Positions 26,023-34,974 are shown, counted from the stretch's first letter. The stretch: 64,000 nucleotides of DNA from Hymenobacter sediminis (GCF_003231285.1 NZ_QKNS01000002.1:186001-250000), one strand, 5' to 3'. Notes: generated from the sequence alone by a model not told the origin. Numbers and translations are program-made.

Positions 26023-26053
26023 AGCAAGAGCCTTCCACTGGAAGGCTCTTGCT
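26023..26053. repeat. Perfect 15-bp palindrome
   Basis: AGCAAGAGCCTTCCA and TGGAAGGCTCTTGCT are separated by one base. There is no T run, so it is not a typical terminator; it lies between ffs and the aldolase gene. Confidence 0.6.
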
Positions 26054-26138
26054 GCGTTTATGGGCCCTGGTGAAGCGTAGCCAGTTGGCCAAACGGTATA
26101 AAATCCATGCAATCCAGAAAATCCGTTTAATCCGTGAT

Positions 26139-26146
26139 TAGCTTTG
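26139..26146 (+). promoter_or_regulatory. -7 box for the transaldolase-like gene
   Basis: TAGCTTTG matches TAnnTTTG and lies 28 bases before the ATG at 26174. No clear -33 box. Confidence 0.35.
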
Positions 26147-26173
26147 GGGCATTGTTGTTCCCAAACTACCCGC

Positions 26174-26830
26174 ATGAAATTTTTCATTGATACCGCCAAC
26201 CTGAAGGAAATTCAGGAAGCTGTGGAGCTCGGTGTGCTCGACGGTGTAACCACCAATCCTTCGCTGATGGCCAAAGAAGGCATCAAAGGCACTGATGCCG
26301 TGATGGCCCACTACCGGCAGATCTGCGAAATCGTGGACGGCGACGTGTCGGCCGAGGTAATTGCTACCGACTATGAGGGCATCATCCGTGAGGGCGAAGC
26401 TCTGGCAGAGCTGCACCCCAACATTGTAGTGAAAGTGCCCATGATCCGCGACGGCGTGAAAGCCATTCGCTACTTCTCCGACAAAGGCATCAAAACCAAC
26501 TGCACCCTGATTTTCTCGGCCGGGCAGGCGCTGCTGGCTGCTAAAGCCGGTGCTACCTACGTGTCGCCGTTCGTAGGTCGCCTCGATGATATCGGGCACG
26601 ATGGCTTGCAGCTGATTCAGCAGATTGTGGACATCTTCTCCAATTACGGCTACCCTACCCAGGTGCTGGCCGCTTCGGTGCGCCACGTACCCCACCTGAT
26701 TCAGTGCGCTGAGCTGGGCGCCGACGTGGTAACCTGCCCCCTGAACGTAATTACGGGCCTGCTCAACCACCCCCTCACCGACAAAGGCCTCGCTACCTTC
26801 CTTGCCGACCACAAGAAGGTGAACGGATAA
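26174..26830 (+). CDS. fsa: Fructose-6-phosphate aldolase/transaldolase (short type)
   Basis: A 218-residue TIM-barrel enzyme of the short transaldolase/FSA group. It starts [16 protein letters not shown], has [13 protein letters not shown], and carries the Schiff-base lysine Lys87 in NIVVKVPM. The later segments [19 protein letters not shown] and [11 protein letters not shown] are family hallmarks. It acts on sugar phosphates in the pentose-phosphate pathway; whether it is a true transaldolase or an F6P aldolase cannot be told from motifs alone. The ATG at 26174 is the family start. A small unknown gene follows. Confidence 0.93.
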   Translation: MKFFIDTANLKEIQEAVELGVLDGVTTNPSLMAKEGIKGTDAVMAHYRQICEIVDGDVSAEVIATDYEGIIREGEALAELHPNIVVKVPMIRDGVKAIRYFSDKGIKTNCTLIFSAGQALLAAKAGATYVSPFVGRLDDIGHDGLQLIQQIVDIFSNYGYPTQVLAASVRHVPHLIQCAELGADVVTCPLNVITGLLNHPLTDKGLATFLADHKKVNG

Positions 26831-26850
26831 GAATTAGAGGTTAGATTGTG

Positions 26851-26906
26851 GAGCTTAGAACCTAGAAACCGGAACAAGTGTGCTACAGCTTCTAGGTTCT
26901 AAGCTC
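26851..26906. repeat. 17-bp perfect inverted repeat after the aldolase gene
   Basis: Arms 26851-26867 and 26890-26906 (GAGCTTAGAACCTAGAA and its complement) enclose a 22-base loop. The TTAGAACCTAG core also occurs at the border of the palindrome near 41490, so it may be part of a wider repeat family. No T run follows directly. Confidence 0.6.
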
Positions 26907-26934
26907 TGAGCTCTTCCATCTAAGCTTTCCTCTC

Positions 26935-27138
26935 ATGTACATCATCAAAGTAAAAGGCAAGGCCAAGATTCCGGACTACATTCAGCTGCGCGACGAGCAC
27001 TTTGTGCTGATTGCCTACTTCCGCGCCGACCGCCCCCTGAAGGATTTGCACCGCTACGGGCTGGAGGGCAAGGAAACCGAGCTGGCCGCCGTAATTGAGG
27101 GGCTGGAGTTCGGGAAGCTGCAAAAACTGGAAGTGTAA
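26935..27138 (+). CDS. Small protein of unknown function, 67 residues
   Basis: Encodes MYIIKVKGKAKIPDYIQLRD and continues with FVLIAYFRADRPLKDLHRYG. It is short, charged and soluble, with an alternating beta-like N-terminal half and a helical C-terminal half (EGKETELAAVIEGLEFGKLQK). Codon choice and the regular amphipathic pattern support a real gene. I do not recognise a family. It lies between two inverted repeats, downstream of the aldolase gene, and may be its own transcript. Confidence 0.65.
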   Translation: MYIIKVKGKAKIPDYIQLRDEHFVLIAYFRADRPLKDLHRYGLEGKETELAAVIEGLEFGKLQKLEV

Positions 27139-27156
27139 CCGGCTCCGATTTTTCTC

Positions 27157-27214
27157 TCATTCCGGGCCTGGCGCAAAGTTTATCGTATAGACTTCCGCGC
27201 CGGGCCCGGAATGA
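27157..27214. repeat. 18-bp inverted repeat before ftsE
   Basis: Arms 27157-27174 and 27197-27214 (TCATTCCGGGCCTGGCGC and its complement, one mismatch) enclose a 22-base A+T-rich loop. It resembles in scale the other palindromes and could end the preceding small gene's transcript. Confidence 0.6.
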
Positions 27215-27253
27215 GTGTTTCCGGAAGCCAAGCTGGCCCGTATCTTCGTCCTT

Positions 27254-27961
27254 ATGCCCACCTCTTCCGCCCCCGTTATTGAGCTGCACGACGCCTACAT
27301 TATGCAGGATGTGAATACTGTGCTGCAAAAGGTCACGTTCACGCTGGAAAAGGGCGAGTTTGCCTACCTGGTAGGTCGTACCGGATCGGGTAAAAGCTCC
27401 CTGCTGAAAACCCTCTATGCCGATTTGCCGCTGCCTTCCGGATCAGGAACCGTAGCCGGTTTCGCGCTGCCCAAGCTCGCGGGCGGCGACAAGGTGCCCT
27501 ACCTGCGCCGTAAGCTAGGCATCATTTTTCAAGATTTTCAGCTGCTTTTTGATCGTTCGGTGGCTGATAACCTGCTGTTTGTGCTGAACGCCACGGGGTG
27601 GTCGGGAAAGGCCCGCAAGCAGCAGCGCATTTCAGAGGTGCTGATGCGGGTAGGGCTGGCCAATGCTGCCGCCAAAATGCCCCACCAGCTTTCGGGTGGC
27701 GAGCAGCAGCGGGTGGTAATTGCCCGCGCTTTGCTGAACGAGCCCCTGTTGCTGCTGGCCGATGAGCCCACCGGCAACCTTGACCCCGACGTGGCCGACA
27801 GCATTATGCGCCTGTTCGTGGAGATTAACAACGCGGGTACTGCCGTGCTGATGGCGACCCACAACTACCAAATCATCCGGCAGTACCCACAGCGGGTGCT
27901 CAAATGCGAGCAGGGCCGGCTGGTGGACTCCGCCGTAACCCCCTTCGAGCTGGCGCTGTAG
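27254..27961 (+). CDS. ftsE: FtsE-type ABC ATPase
   Basis: A 235-residue ATP-binding protein with complete motifs: Walker [14 protein letters not shown]-loop IIFQDFQLL, signature LSGGEQQRV, Walker [15 protein letters not shown] and switch His in MATHNYQII. The sequence around the Q-loop ([16 protein letters not shown]) is typical of FtsE, the cell-division ATPase that with FtsX controls septal peptidoglycan hydrolases. No ftsX lies next to it, which is common in Bacteroidota. ATG at 27254 chosen as it starts just before the domain; the upstream in-frame codon at 27215 is not needed. A lipoprotein/macrolide-exporter ATPase is the alternative. Confidence 0.85.
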   Translation: MPTSSAPVIELHDAYIMQDVNTVLQKVTFTLEKGEFAYLVGRTGSGKSSLLKTLYADLPLPSGSGTVAGFALPKLAGGDKVPYLRRKLGIIFQDFQLLFDRSVADNLLFVLNATGWSGKARKQQRISEVLMRVGLANAAAKMPHQLSGGEQQRVVIARALLNEPLLLLADEPTGNLDPDVADSIMRLFVEINNAGTAVLMATHNYQIIRQYPQRVLKCEQGRLVDSAVTPFELAL

Positions 27962-28209
27962 TGCGCCTTTGAACATCCACGGTACGAGGAGAGGGAGAGT
28001 TTCCAAAAACTCAATGGGGTAGGGCGCGCCATAGCGGCAACGTATTCTCCTTGCTTTCTGCCCATGAGTGCGAATTCAGCTTAGTGTGAAATTGATTGCC
28101 GGGCTGCCAACCATTGCCTAGTTTCGAGGCTCTGAGTAGAAAGTGCACTGCTGATACAATATTCGGTAGCTGTTCAGCATTTGTGGGTATCAACTCTTCC
28201 ATAGCAAGC

Positions 28210-29190
28210 ATGACAGGCCTTTCAGTACTGATTCCGGTATTTAATCAGGACGTGCGGCCACTGGTACACGCGCTGCTGCGGCAAGCCTCGGGCTGGCCAG
28301 GGCCGGTTGATATTCACTGCCTCGATGATGGCTCTGAGCAGCGCTACCTGCATAAAAACCGCGAACTGGATTTGCTGCCGGGTGTGGAGTACCGCGAGCT
28401 GAAACGCAACGTAGGGCGCTCGGCCATCCGGAACCGGCTGGCGCTGGAGGCCCGTCAGCCTTGGCTTCTGCTACTCGATAACAACGTTTCCCTGCCTGAT
28501 CAGCAATTTCTGGCCCGCTATGCTGCCGCAACCGCCGCCGCGCCGGTGCTGGTAGGGGGCACTGCCTACACAGCCCTACCCCCCCAGGAGCCGGCAAACC
28601 TCCTACGCTGGCACTACGGCCGCCGCCGCGAGGCCCGCTCTGTTGAAAAGCGGCAGCAGCAGCCCTATCGGCAGTTTATTCTGAAAAACGTACTGATCCA
28701 GACCAGCGTATTCCGCCAGCTGGGGCTAGATGAGCAGCTGACCCGTTACGGGCACGAAGACACTAAGCTAGGGTGGCTGCTGCGCCGCCAGGGCATCCCG
28801 GTTGTGCATATTGATAACCCCGTGCTGCACGACCGGCTGGAAGCAGCCCCAGTGTTTCTGCGCAAAACCCGCGACGCGGTTCGCAACTTGGTGCAGCTCT
28901 ATCATGCCGAAGGCCTAGGCACCGATACCAAGCTGCTGCGGGCCGCCCTGCAATTGGAGCAGTGGGGGCTGAGCGATGCCGTGCGGGTAGCTTTCCGGCT
29001 GCGCTACGAACAAGTGCAGCGCAACTTGCTTTCCGAAAAACCCAGCCTGCGCCAGCTAGATGCCCTGAAGCTGTACTGGCTGTTGGGGGAGCTGCGTAGG
29101 TTCCGGCACCGGCAACCGGTCATGCAGCCCAACGAAAAACGCCGGCCTTTCCTTAGAAAAGCCGGCGCCGAGCCCGAAGGCAGCTGGTAA
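28210..29190 (+). CDS. Family 2 glycosyltransferase
   Basis: A 326-residue GT-A fold glycosyltransferase. The start LSVLIPVFNQDV is the typical GT2 first strand; DDGSEQ follows; NVGRSAIRNRLALEA marks the nucleotide-sugar region; LLLLDNNVSLP takes the place of the DxD strand (here DNN); and RYGHEDTKLGWLLRRQG is the acceptor-side ED motif. No membrane segment. The substrate is unknown. The ATG at 28210 places the conserved strand at residue 4; an upstream in-frame ATG at 28096 adds unlikely sequence. Its stop codon is directly next to the opposing gene's stop codon (29190/29191). Confidence 0.88.
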   Translation: MTGLSVLIPVFNQDVRPLVHALLRQASGWPGPVDIHCLDDGSEQRYLHKNRELDLLPGVEYRELKRNVGRSAIRNRLALEARQPWLLLLDNNVSLPDQQFLARYAAATAAAPVLVGGTAYTALPPQEPANLLRWHYGRRREARSVEKRQQQPYRQFILKNVLIQTSVFRQLGLDEQLTRYGHEDTKLGWLLRRQGIPVVHIDNPVLHDRLEAAPVFLRKTRDAVRNLVQLYHAEGLGTDTKLLRAALQLEQWGLSDAVRVAFRLRYEQVQRNLLSEKPSLRQLDALKLYWLLGELRRFRHRQPVMQPNEKRRPFLRKAGAEPEGSW

Positions 29191-30111
29191 CTAGTCGTTG
29201 TCGGTGTTTTTAACTTCCGACTTTACTTCCTTATAGGCGCCTTTTACAGCTCCACCTACTTTCTTGCCTACTTTGGCAGCCCCTTGGCCAACATCTTTAC
29301 CGGCTTCTTTTACATCAGAAGCGGTGTTGCTGGCGGCACGGCCCACGGCAGAGCGCTCATCCTGGGTTTCGGCGGCTACATTCTCCGCGCCCCGTTCTGT
29401 GGCATCGGCACCTTGAGCCACGCGGGCCTCGGCTTTGTCGTACGATTTGAAGGCTGCGTATTTCAGCTTTTCTTTCTGAATTTCAGCTAGGTCGCGGGCC
29501 GGAATGTCTTTCTTTACCTTGTCGTAAGCCTCGTCGAGGGCGCGCCACTCGGCGTTGATGTTGCGCCAGTCGTCGATGTCATACTTGTTTTCGTTTACCT
29601 TGATGTCGCGCACAAAAGCCTCATAGGTCTGGCGGGCGTTGGCGGCCGTGATGCGGGCGGCGGGGTTGCTCAGCTTGTAGTACTGGCCCAGCTTCGTGCT
29701 GCCGGTTCCGCTGGTAGTGCCCGACATAGCGCTGGTAACGCCCGGACGGTTTTTCCAGGCCATTTCGCGCTTGTCGTAAGCGGTAGTGTAACGGGTGCGT
29801 AGGGCTTCAATTTCCTGACGACGGGTGTCGTCGTAGCTGTCGGCGTACTTATCAACGGCGGCAACCTTGGCATCAAAGTCCGATTTCAACTGAGCGGTTT
29901 CCTGCTCGTAATCGGCCTCAGCTTCCGAAGCTACAGCCTCGGTTTTGGCTTCCGTATCCGAAACAAAAGTTTTGAAGTCGTTATAAGCCTGGTCGGCTTC
30001 GGCGGAAGCTTCGTTCTGCTGGTTCTGGTTGCAGCTGGAAGTCGTAACGGCCGTGCCGCCCAGCAAAAGCAGGGCTGACAATGCGTGCAGGGTGAGTGTT
30101 TTCCTGAACAT
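29191..30111 (-). CDS. Putative lipoprotein with LEA-like tail (DUF6565-like)
   Basis: A 306-residue protein with a lipoprotein-type signal (LLLLGGTAVTTSSC, lipid Cys at about residue 27). The middle part is alpha-helical, with DKYADSYDDTRRQEIEALRTRY and DIDDWRNINAEWRALDEAYD; the latter pattern recalls DUF6565 of Bacteroidota, a tentative match. The last ~80 residues repeat Lys/Gly/Ala/Val-rich 11-mer-like units (KEAGKDVGQGAAKVGKKVGG) as in late-embryogenesis-abundant-like stress proteins. Likely anchored in an envelope membrane and related to desiccation or osmotic stress, which is inference. It converges on the glycosyltransferase with no gap. Confidence 0.75.
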   Translation of the reverse strand: MFRKTLTLHALSALLLLGGTAVTTSSCNQNQQNEASAEADQAYNDFKTFVSDTEAKTEAVASEAEADYEQETAQLKSDFDAKVAAVDKYADSYDDTRRQEIEALRTRYTTAYDKREMAWKNRPGVTSAMSGTTSGTGSTKLGQYYKLSNPAARITAANARQTYEAFVRDIKVNENKYDIDDWRNINAEWRALDEAYDKVKKDIPARDLAEIQKEKLKYAAFKSYDKAEARVAQGADATERGAENVAAETQDERSAVGRAASNTASDVKEAGKDVGQGAAKVGKKVGGAVKGAYKEVKSEVKNTDND

Positions 30112-30236
30112 GGCGAATAGGTAGGATGGGAGAGAAGAGAATATAGGGCTGCCACGATGTAGCCACTAGCCCGCTTAACGCAACACTTCCCCGCGTGGTT
30201 GCGCTCCTTCGAGCAGAACAGTTCTCCTCAGCCCTC

Positions 30237-30244
30237 TATCTTTG
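30237..30244 (+). promoter_or_regulatory. -7 box for the DegT-type aminotransferase
   Basis: TATCTTTG is an exact TAnnTTTG box, 70 bases before the ATG at 30315. No clear -33 box. Confidence 0.45.
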
Positions 30245-30314
30245 GCTTCCGCTCCTTCTAGTGCTTAGTTCTCTTTCCGTGCCCCTTTCTTCTCCCTCGC
30301 CGCTACCTATCCAA

Positions 30315-31436
30315 ATGCTTGATCTGGTGGCCCAGCACGCGCCCCTGCAGGCTGCGCTGGAGGCTGCCACGCACCATACGCTTGCCGAGGCGGCTTTTAT
30401 TCAGGGGCCCGCTGTAGCGGAGTTTGCCCAGGAGCTGAGTGCCTACCTCGGTGGTACGCATGTAATACCCTGCGCCAACGGTACTGATGCCCTGCAACTA
30501 GCCCTAATGAGTTTGCGCCTACCCCCCGGTGCAGAGGTAATCGTGCCAGCCTTCACGTACGTGGCTACTCTGGAAGCGGCGGCTGTACTGGGGCTGCGGC
30601 CCGTGCTGGTCGATGTGCTACCCGATACTTTTACCCTTGACCCCGCCGCCGTGGAGGCCGCGCTTACCCCTGCAACTGGCGCCATCGTGGTGGTTCACCT
30701 CTTCGGGCAGTGCGCTGATCTGGAAGCGTTGCGGGACTTGGCCGACCGGCGGGGGGTAGCCTTGATTGAAGACAACGCCCAAGCCCTGGGAGCACAGTTT
30801 ACTGCCAGCAGCGGCGCTACGTGGTGGGCCGGTACGGTAGGGGAGGTGGGTACCACTTCATTCTTTCCCAGTAAAAATCTCGGCGGCTTCGGTGATGGGG
30901 GCGCGCTGTTTACTACTGATGCTCAGCGGGCTGCTACCCTGCGTCAGCTGGCTAACCACGGCCAGAGCCGCAAGTACCACCACGACCACATCGGCCTTAA
31001 TTCCCGCCTCGATACGCTGCAGGCAGCCTTGCTGCGCGTGAAGCTGCCGCACCTACCGCGCTGGACTGCCGCCCGCCAGCAAGTGGCAGCCCACTACGAT
31101 GCTGCCCTGGCCACAACGCCCGGCGTGCAGCTGCCCGCGCGCGATGCACGCAGTACGCATGTGTTCCATCAATATACCATTGCGGTGGCCGATGTGCCTG
31201 GTAGCCGCGAAGCGCTGCAGCAGTATCTGGCGGCTCGTGGGGTGCCCAGCGTAGTGTATTATCCGTTGCCGGTGCACGCTCAGGCTGCTTATGCCTACCT
31301 GGGGTACCGGGCCGGGCAATTTCCGGTGGCAGAGCGGCTGTGCCGCACGGTGCTCTCGCTGCCCATTCATCCTACCCTTACCTCCGAGCAGGTAGCGTAC
31401 GTGGCTGGGGTAGTGAAGGAGTGGGCCCATCTGTAG
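30315..31436 (+). CDS. DegT/DnrJ/EryC1/StrS-family sugar aminotransferase
   Basis: A 373-residue PLP enzyme. It has the family start (MLDLVAQHAPLQAAL), the PCANGTDALQLAL cofactor segment, DNAQALGA near the pyridine ring, and PLP Lys187 in PSKNLGGFGDGG. Such enzymes add an amino group to nucleotide-linked keto-sugars. It is not in the pseudaminic acid cluster and is not the PseC of this window, so its sugar is unknown; the nearby Gfo/Idh-type oxidoreductase (32618-33643) could provide a keto-sugar substrate, as in other amino-sugar pathways, but they are separated by a protease gene. The ATG at 30315 is used because the promoter box lies upstream of it and the longer frame begins with an unlikely hydrophobic leader. 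Confidence 0.9.
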   Translation: MLDLVAQHAPLQAALEAATHHTLAEAAFIQGPAVAEFAQELSAYLGGTHVIPCANGTDALQLALMSLRLPPGAEVIVPAFTYVATLEAAAVLGLRPVLVDVLPDTFTLDPAAVEAALTPATGAIVVVHLFGQCADLEALRDLADRRGVALIEDNAQALGAQFTASSGATWWAGTVGEVGTTSFFPSKNLGGFGDGGALFTTDAQRAATLRQLANHGQSRKYHHDHIGLNSRLDTLQAALLRVKLPHLPRWTAARQQVAAHYDAALATTPGVQLPARDARSTHVFHQYTIAVADVPGSREALQQYLAARGVPSVVYYPLPVHAQAAYAYLGYRAGQFPVAERLCRTVLSLPIHPTLTSEQVAYVAGVVKEWAHL

Positions 31437-31544
31437 CTTTCGGCAGGTTATTCTGGAGAAAATGCTGTTGAAACCGGTCGTTTTACTGGCACTGTTTTTT
31501 CTTTGCCTCGTAGAAGTCCCGTTACATTTCCCCTCTCTTTTCTT

Positions 31545-32354
31545 ATGCGCCATTCTTTTCTGACGCTTTTTTTCTCGCTGGCCGTAGTAGCAGGGCTGAC
31601 CACGGCGGCCATTCATAAGCCTGCCCAGGGCATCAACCTCTTCTCTATCAACCAGGATATTGCCCTGGGAGCCCAGGTTGCCAAACAAACCGACTCGCTT
31701 TACCGCGCCAAAGGGCAGTTGCTGGAACGCTCTCGTAATGCCCGCGCTTACCAGTTGCTCGATGGGGTAGTGAAGCGTGTGCTCGACAACGGCAATATTA
31801 AGTACCGCAAGCAGTTCCCGTGGGATGTTCAGATCATCAAAGACGACCAGACCCAGAACGCCTTTGCTACCCCCGGCGGCCACATCTACGTGTTTTCGGG
31901 TCTGATTAAGTTTCTGGACGACGAAAACCAGCTGGCCGGGGTACTGGGCCACGAAATTGCCCACGCCGACCGCCGCCACAGCACCCAGCAGCTGCAGCAA
32001 CAGTACGGTACCAGCCTGCTCCTGGGCCTGATTCTGGGGAACCGCTCCTCCAACCAGCTGGTGCAGATTGCTGCCGGTCTGGGGCAACTTAAGTTCAGCC
32101 GGGGTTTTGAAACCGAAGCCGATAAATACTCTACCATCTACCTTAACGGCACCCGCTACTACTCCTGCGACGGCGCCGCCGGTTTCTTTATTAAGGCTGA
32201 AAAGCAGGGCGCCGCGGGCACGCCGGAATTTTTGAGCACCCACCCTAACCCTGGCTCTCGCATCCAGAACATCCAGCGGAGTGCTCAGCAATTGGGTTGC
32301 ACCGGCAAAAGTGTAAGCAACAACAACTTTAATGAGCTGAAGCGGCTGCTGTAA
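31545..32354 (+). CDS. M48-family metalloprotease, exported
   Basis: A 269-residue zinc protease with an N-terminal signal or anchor (FLTLFFSLAVVAGLTTAA). The zinc site is HEIAH at about residues 136-140 (LGHEIAHADRRH), and the third ligand is the Glu in FETEADKYS. The family segment NAFATPGGHIYVFSGLI is present. It is probably periplasmic or anchored in the envelope and takes part in protein quality control, as BepA- or LoiP-like M48 enzymes do. Start at 31545 places the hydrophobic segment at the N-terminus. A perfect terminator hairpin follows. Confidence 0.92.
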   Translation: MRHSFLTLFFSLAVVAGLTTAAIHKPAQGINLFSINQDIALGAQVAKQTDSLYRAKGQLLERSRNARAYQLLDGVVKRVLDNGNIKYRKQFPWDVQIIKDDQTQNAFATPGGHIYVFSGLIKFLDDENQLAGVLGHEIAHADRRHSTQQLQQQYGTSLLLGLILGNRSSNQLVQIAAGLGQLKFSRGFETEADKYSTIYLNGTRYYSCDGAAGFFIKAEKQGAAGTPEFLSTHPNPGSRIQNIQRSAQQLGCTGKSVSNNNFNELKRLL

Positions 32355-32373
32355 CTCGGTGAGTAATCTATCC

Positions 32374-32426
32374 AGCAAAAGCCCCTGGTTCCGATAGCAC
32401 GACTATTGGAGCCAGGGGCTTTTGCT
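32374..32426. terminator. Terminator-like hairpin after the M48 protease gene
   Basis: Perfect 15-base arms (AGCAAAAGCCCCTGG at 32374-32388 and its complement at 32412-32426) with a 23-base loop. TTTT lies inside the 3' arm rather than after it. Confidence 0.7.
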
Positions 32427-32617
32427 GAACAGGAGGTAAGCGGCATACCAGCCAGCTAGCGGAATAAAATAGCAACCTGCTTCCGCTACCCCCATATGGC
32501 AGCCTTAACTAGTGTTGAGCAGCAAGCCTGCCTCTTCCGAAAAACACAACGGTACGGTAATACAGTTTTTGGCTGTTTTTTCGCAGCTTGCCGCTCTTTT
32601 AGCGTCTTCTGGTACCC

Positions 32618-33643
32618 TTGGCTGATTTTCTTCCTGCCGTTCGTTTTGCTGTTTGTGGCGTGGGGCACATCGGGCGTCGCCATGCAGCGCTGGTTGCCCG
32701 GCATCCGGGAGCTCAACTGGTGGCCCTCATTGATAAGCGCCCGGAGCTAGCCACTGAGCTAGCGGCGGAATTCCCAGGAGTTCCTTTCTTCGCATCCCTG
32801 GCCGAGTACTTAGACGCTGACCCACAGGCTGATGTGCTAACTATAGCTACACCAAATGACCAGCACGCTCCGCAGGCTATAGCTGGTTTGCGTCATGGGC
32901 TGCACGTGGTGGTGGAGAAGCCCATTGCCCTGCGAACGGTTGATGCTCAGGCTATTGTGGACACTGCCCAGCAGATGGGTAAGCTGGCGTTTGGCGTGAT
33001 GCAAAACCGGTATTCGCCGCCTGCGTCTTGGCTGAAGCAGCTCTGTGAGGCTGGCACGCTGGGGCAAGTGTACCTGGTGCAGCTGAACTGTTTCTGGAAC
33101 CGCGACGCCCGCTACTACCGCCCCGGCGGTTGGCGCGGCACCCAGGCCCAGGATGGCGGTACGCTGTTCACGCAGTTCAGTCATTTCGTGGATTTGCTCT
33201 ACTGGGCGTTCGGCGACATCACCAACATCTCGGCCCGCTTCCGCGACTTCAACCACGAAGCCCTCACCGAATTCGAGGACAGCGGCCTTATCACCTTTGA
33301 CCTTGTGCGCGGAGGGAGTGGCACGCTGCAGTACAGCACCGCCGTCTGGGACCGAAACCTGGAAAGCTCCCTGACCGTGGTAGCCGAGCACGGCAGCCTC
33401 CGCCTAGGTGGGCAGTATCTGGATAAGGTAGAATACTGCCACCTGCGCAACTATCAACTGCCCACCCTACCCCCCACCAACCCCGCCAACGACTACGGCC
33501 CTTACCAGGGCAGCGCCGCCAACCATGTGCAGGTGATAGAAAACGTGGTGGATACGCTGCAGAACCGCACCTGCGCCACCACCAATGCCGAGGAAGGGCT
33601 GAAAGTGGTAGAAATAATAGAGCGGATTTATAGCCTGCGGTAG
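32618..33643 (+). CDS. Gfo/Idh/MocA-family oxidoreductase, TTG start
   Basis: A 341-residue NAD(P)-dependent dehydrogenase. The Rossmann motif is VRFAVCGVGHIGRRHA, followed by DVLTIATPNDQHAPQA and the catalytic EKP motif (VVVEKPIAL). The C-terminal sheet domain includes GGTLFTQFSHFVDLLYW. It oxidises or reduces a sugar or nucleotide sugar, as in UDP-GlcNAc 3-dehydrogenases. In-frame TAG at 32600-32602 and the absence of an ATG before the Rossmann fold leave TTG 32618 as the best start. It is in the same direction as the DegT aminotransferase, so the two may serve one amino-sugar pathway. Confidence 0.87.
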   Translation: MADFLPAVRFAVCGVGHIGRRHAALVARHPGAQLVALIDKRPELATELAAEFPGVPFFASLAEYLDADPQADVLTIATPNDQHAPQAIAGLRHGLHVVVEKPIALRTVDAQAIVDTAQQMGKLAFGVMQNRYSPPASWLKQLCEAGTLGQVYLVQLNCFWNRDARYYRPGGWRGTQAQDGGTLFTQFSHFVDLLYWAFGDITNISARFRDFNHEALTEFEDSGLITFDLVRGGSGTLQYSTAVWDRNLESSLTVVAEHGSLRLGGQYLDKVEYCHLRNYQLPTLPPTNPANDYGPYQGSAANHVQVIENVVDTLQNRTCATTNAEEGLKVVEIIERIYSLR

Positions 33644-33728
33644 AGGGAGCTACGCGCAGCGAGTAGCTGCTATGTGCCATCATTAGTTAGCAGGTTCGCG
33701 TATCTATACCAGCGCACACCAGCAACAA

Positions 33729-34472
33729 ATGGCACTTATGGATGAACAACCCTTGGCCGAGCTTCGCGCCTGGCAGCGCAAAATGCAGCAGAAGCCTACG
33801 TTGCTAGGCCGGGTTACGCGCCGGGTGCAGCAGCGGCTGAATGCACTACTACCGGAGAAAGTGCACGCCGCCCTTACTGCTGCCATTAAGCAAATGGTTC
33901 GCGGGGTGCTGTTCGGCTCCACCCACACCACGCGCCGCCCCGAAATAACAGCCTCCTTGGCCGAGCGGGAGGCGTCCGTACGCAGCACGCTGCGCTATTA
34001 TCGCAACACGGCCGCTGCCGAAGGCGCCGTGACCGGGGCCGGGGGCTTTCTGCTGGGTCTCGCCGATTTTCCGTTGCTGCTGGGCCTGAAACTGAAATTC
34101 TTGTTTGACGTGGCGGCTCTCTACGGCCACGATGTGCACGACTACACCGAACGGCTTTTCGTGCTGCACATCTTCCAGCTGGCCTTCAGCAGCCAGCACA
34201 CCCGCAACCAAGTATACCAACGCGTAGCTACCTGGGATGCTTACCGCCACACTCTGCCTACCGATGTGCAAGAGTTTGACTGGCGCGCCTTTCAACAAGA
34301 GTACCGCGACTATATTGACTTGGCCAAGATGGCCCAATTGGTGCCCGTTATTGGGGCAGCGGTGGGGGCCGTAGCCAACTACCGGCTGCTTGAGCAGCTC
34401 GGCAATACGGCCATGAATTGCTACCGCCTGCGCCGGCTCACCGCCGAAGAGCCAAACACCTTACCCGCTTGA
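33729..34472 (+). CDS. EcsC-family protein
   Basis: A 247-residue protein with the EcsC family pattern: GAVTGAGGFLLGLADFPLLLGLKLKF (about residues 98-123; a Gly-rich hydrophobic segment), and a second hydrophobic/Gly segment MAQLVPVIGAAVGAVANYRLLE near the C-terminus. In Bacillus, EcsC is the third protein of the Ecs transporter operon, but the function of the family is not known and no ecsAB genes are present here. Probably peripheral to or partly inserted in the membrane. Ends at its own terminator. Confidence 0.85.
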   Translation: MALMDEQPLAELRAWQRKMQQKPTLLGRVTRRVQQRLNALLPEKVHAALTAAIKQMVRGVLFGSTHTTRRPEITASLAEREASVRSTLRYYRNTAAAEGAVTGAGGFLLGLADFPLLLGLKLKFLFDVAALYGHDVHDYTERLFVLHIFQLAFSSQHTRNQVYQRVATWDAYRHTLPTDVQEFDWRAFQQEYRDYIDLAKMAQLVPVIGAAVGAVANYRLLEQLGNTAMNCYRLRRLTAEEPNTLPA

Positions 34473-34487
34473 TAAGGGGTAGGAAAC

Positions 34488-34521
34488 AAAGCCCCGATGC
34501 CGTAGGGCATTGGGGCTTTTT
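34488..34521. terminator. Terminator between the ecsC-like gene and the next gene
   Basis: Stem AAAGCCCCGATGCC (34488-34501) with GGCATTGGGGCTTT (from 34506), one G-T pair, loop GTAG, followed by T residues. Suited to both converging genes. Confidence 0.85.
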
Positions 34522-34542
34522 AGGAAGAAAGAAGGGATAGGC

Positions 34543-34974
34543 TTAGCTTTTAGCTTTACGCTGCGGATGCTGGCCTTTGTGCTTGGCTTCTTTGGAAGCC
34601 TGCAACTGCGTGTATTTCGTGTACTGCTCAGCGCTCAGAATTTGCTTGAGCTGGGTTTCGTAGCGTTCCTTGCTGGCCTTCATGTCTTGGTGGCGTTGCT
34701 GCTTATTGGCCGGTGTGGCAACCTGGGTGCGCTTGGCTTGCATTTCCTGGTAGCGGGCCAGGTTCAGCTGGCGCACTTGCTCCGTTTGTGCAGCCGAGAG
34801 ACCCAGCTTTTGGCTGAGGCTTTTGGCCTTTTGTTCGGCGCGCTGCTCGGGCGTTTTGGCGGCTTTATCGCCTTTCTGATGCTGAGCGTAAGCGTGCTTT
34901 ACGGGCGTAGTTTGGGCGTAAGCAGCGGCAATTGAAAAGGAGAAAGCGGCGAGGAGAACGAGAAGCTTTTTCAT
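34543..34974 (-). CDS. Small exported Lys/Gln-rich helical protein
   Basis: A 143-residue exported protein with a signal peptide (LLVLLAAFSFSIAAAYA, then QTTP). The mature part is almost wholly helical and rich in Gln, Lys and Ala: EQRAEQKAKSLSQKLGLSAA, QTEQVRQLNLARYQEMQAK, and QLKQILSAEQYTKYTQL. This recalls DUF4890/Spy-like small periplasmic proteins. It shares its layout and the LSxxQYTxY motif with the exported protein at 3709-4224. Possibly a periplasmic stress or chaperone protein; function not established. Confidence 0.72.
   Translation of the reverse strand: MKKLLVLLAAFSFSIAAAYAQTTPVKHAYAQHQKGDKAAKTPEQRAEQKAKSLSQKLGLSAAQTEQVRQLNLARYQEMQAKRTQVATPANKQQRHQDMKASKERYETQLKQILSAEQYTKYTQLQASKEAKHKGQHPQRKAKS

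Noticed and set aside
32496..32750. 84-codon frame overlapping the start of the Gfo/Idh-type gene
   Set aside because: Different frame with hydrophobic, unrecognisable text; the dehydrogenase frame has clear Rossmann and EKP motifs.
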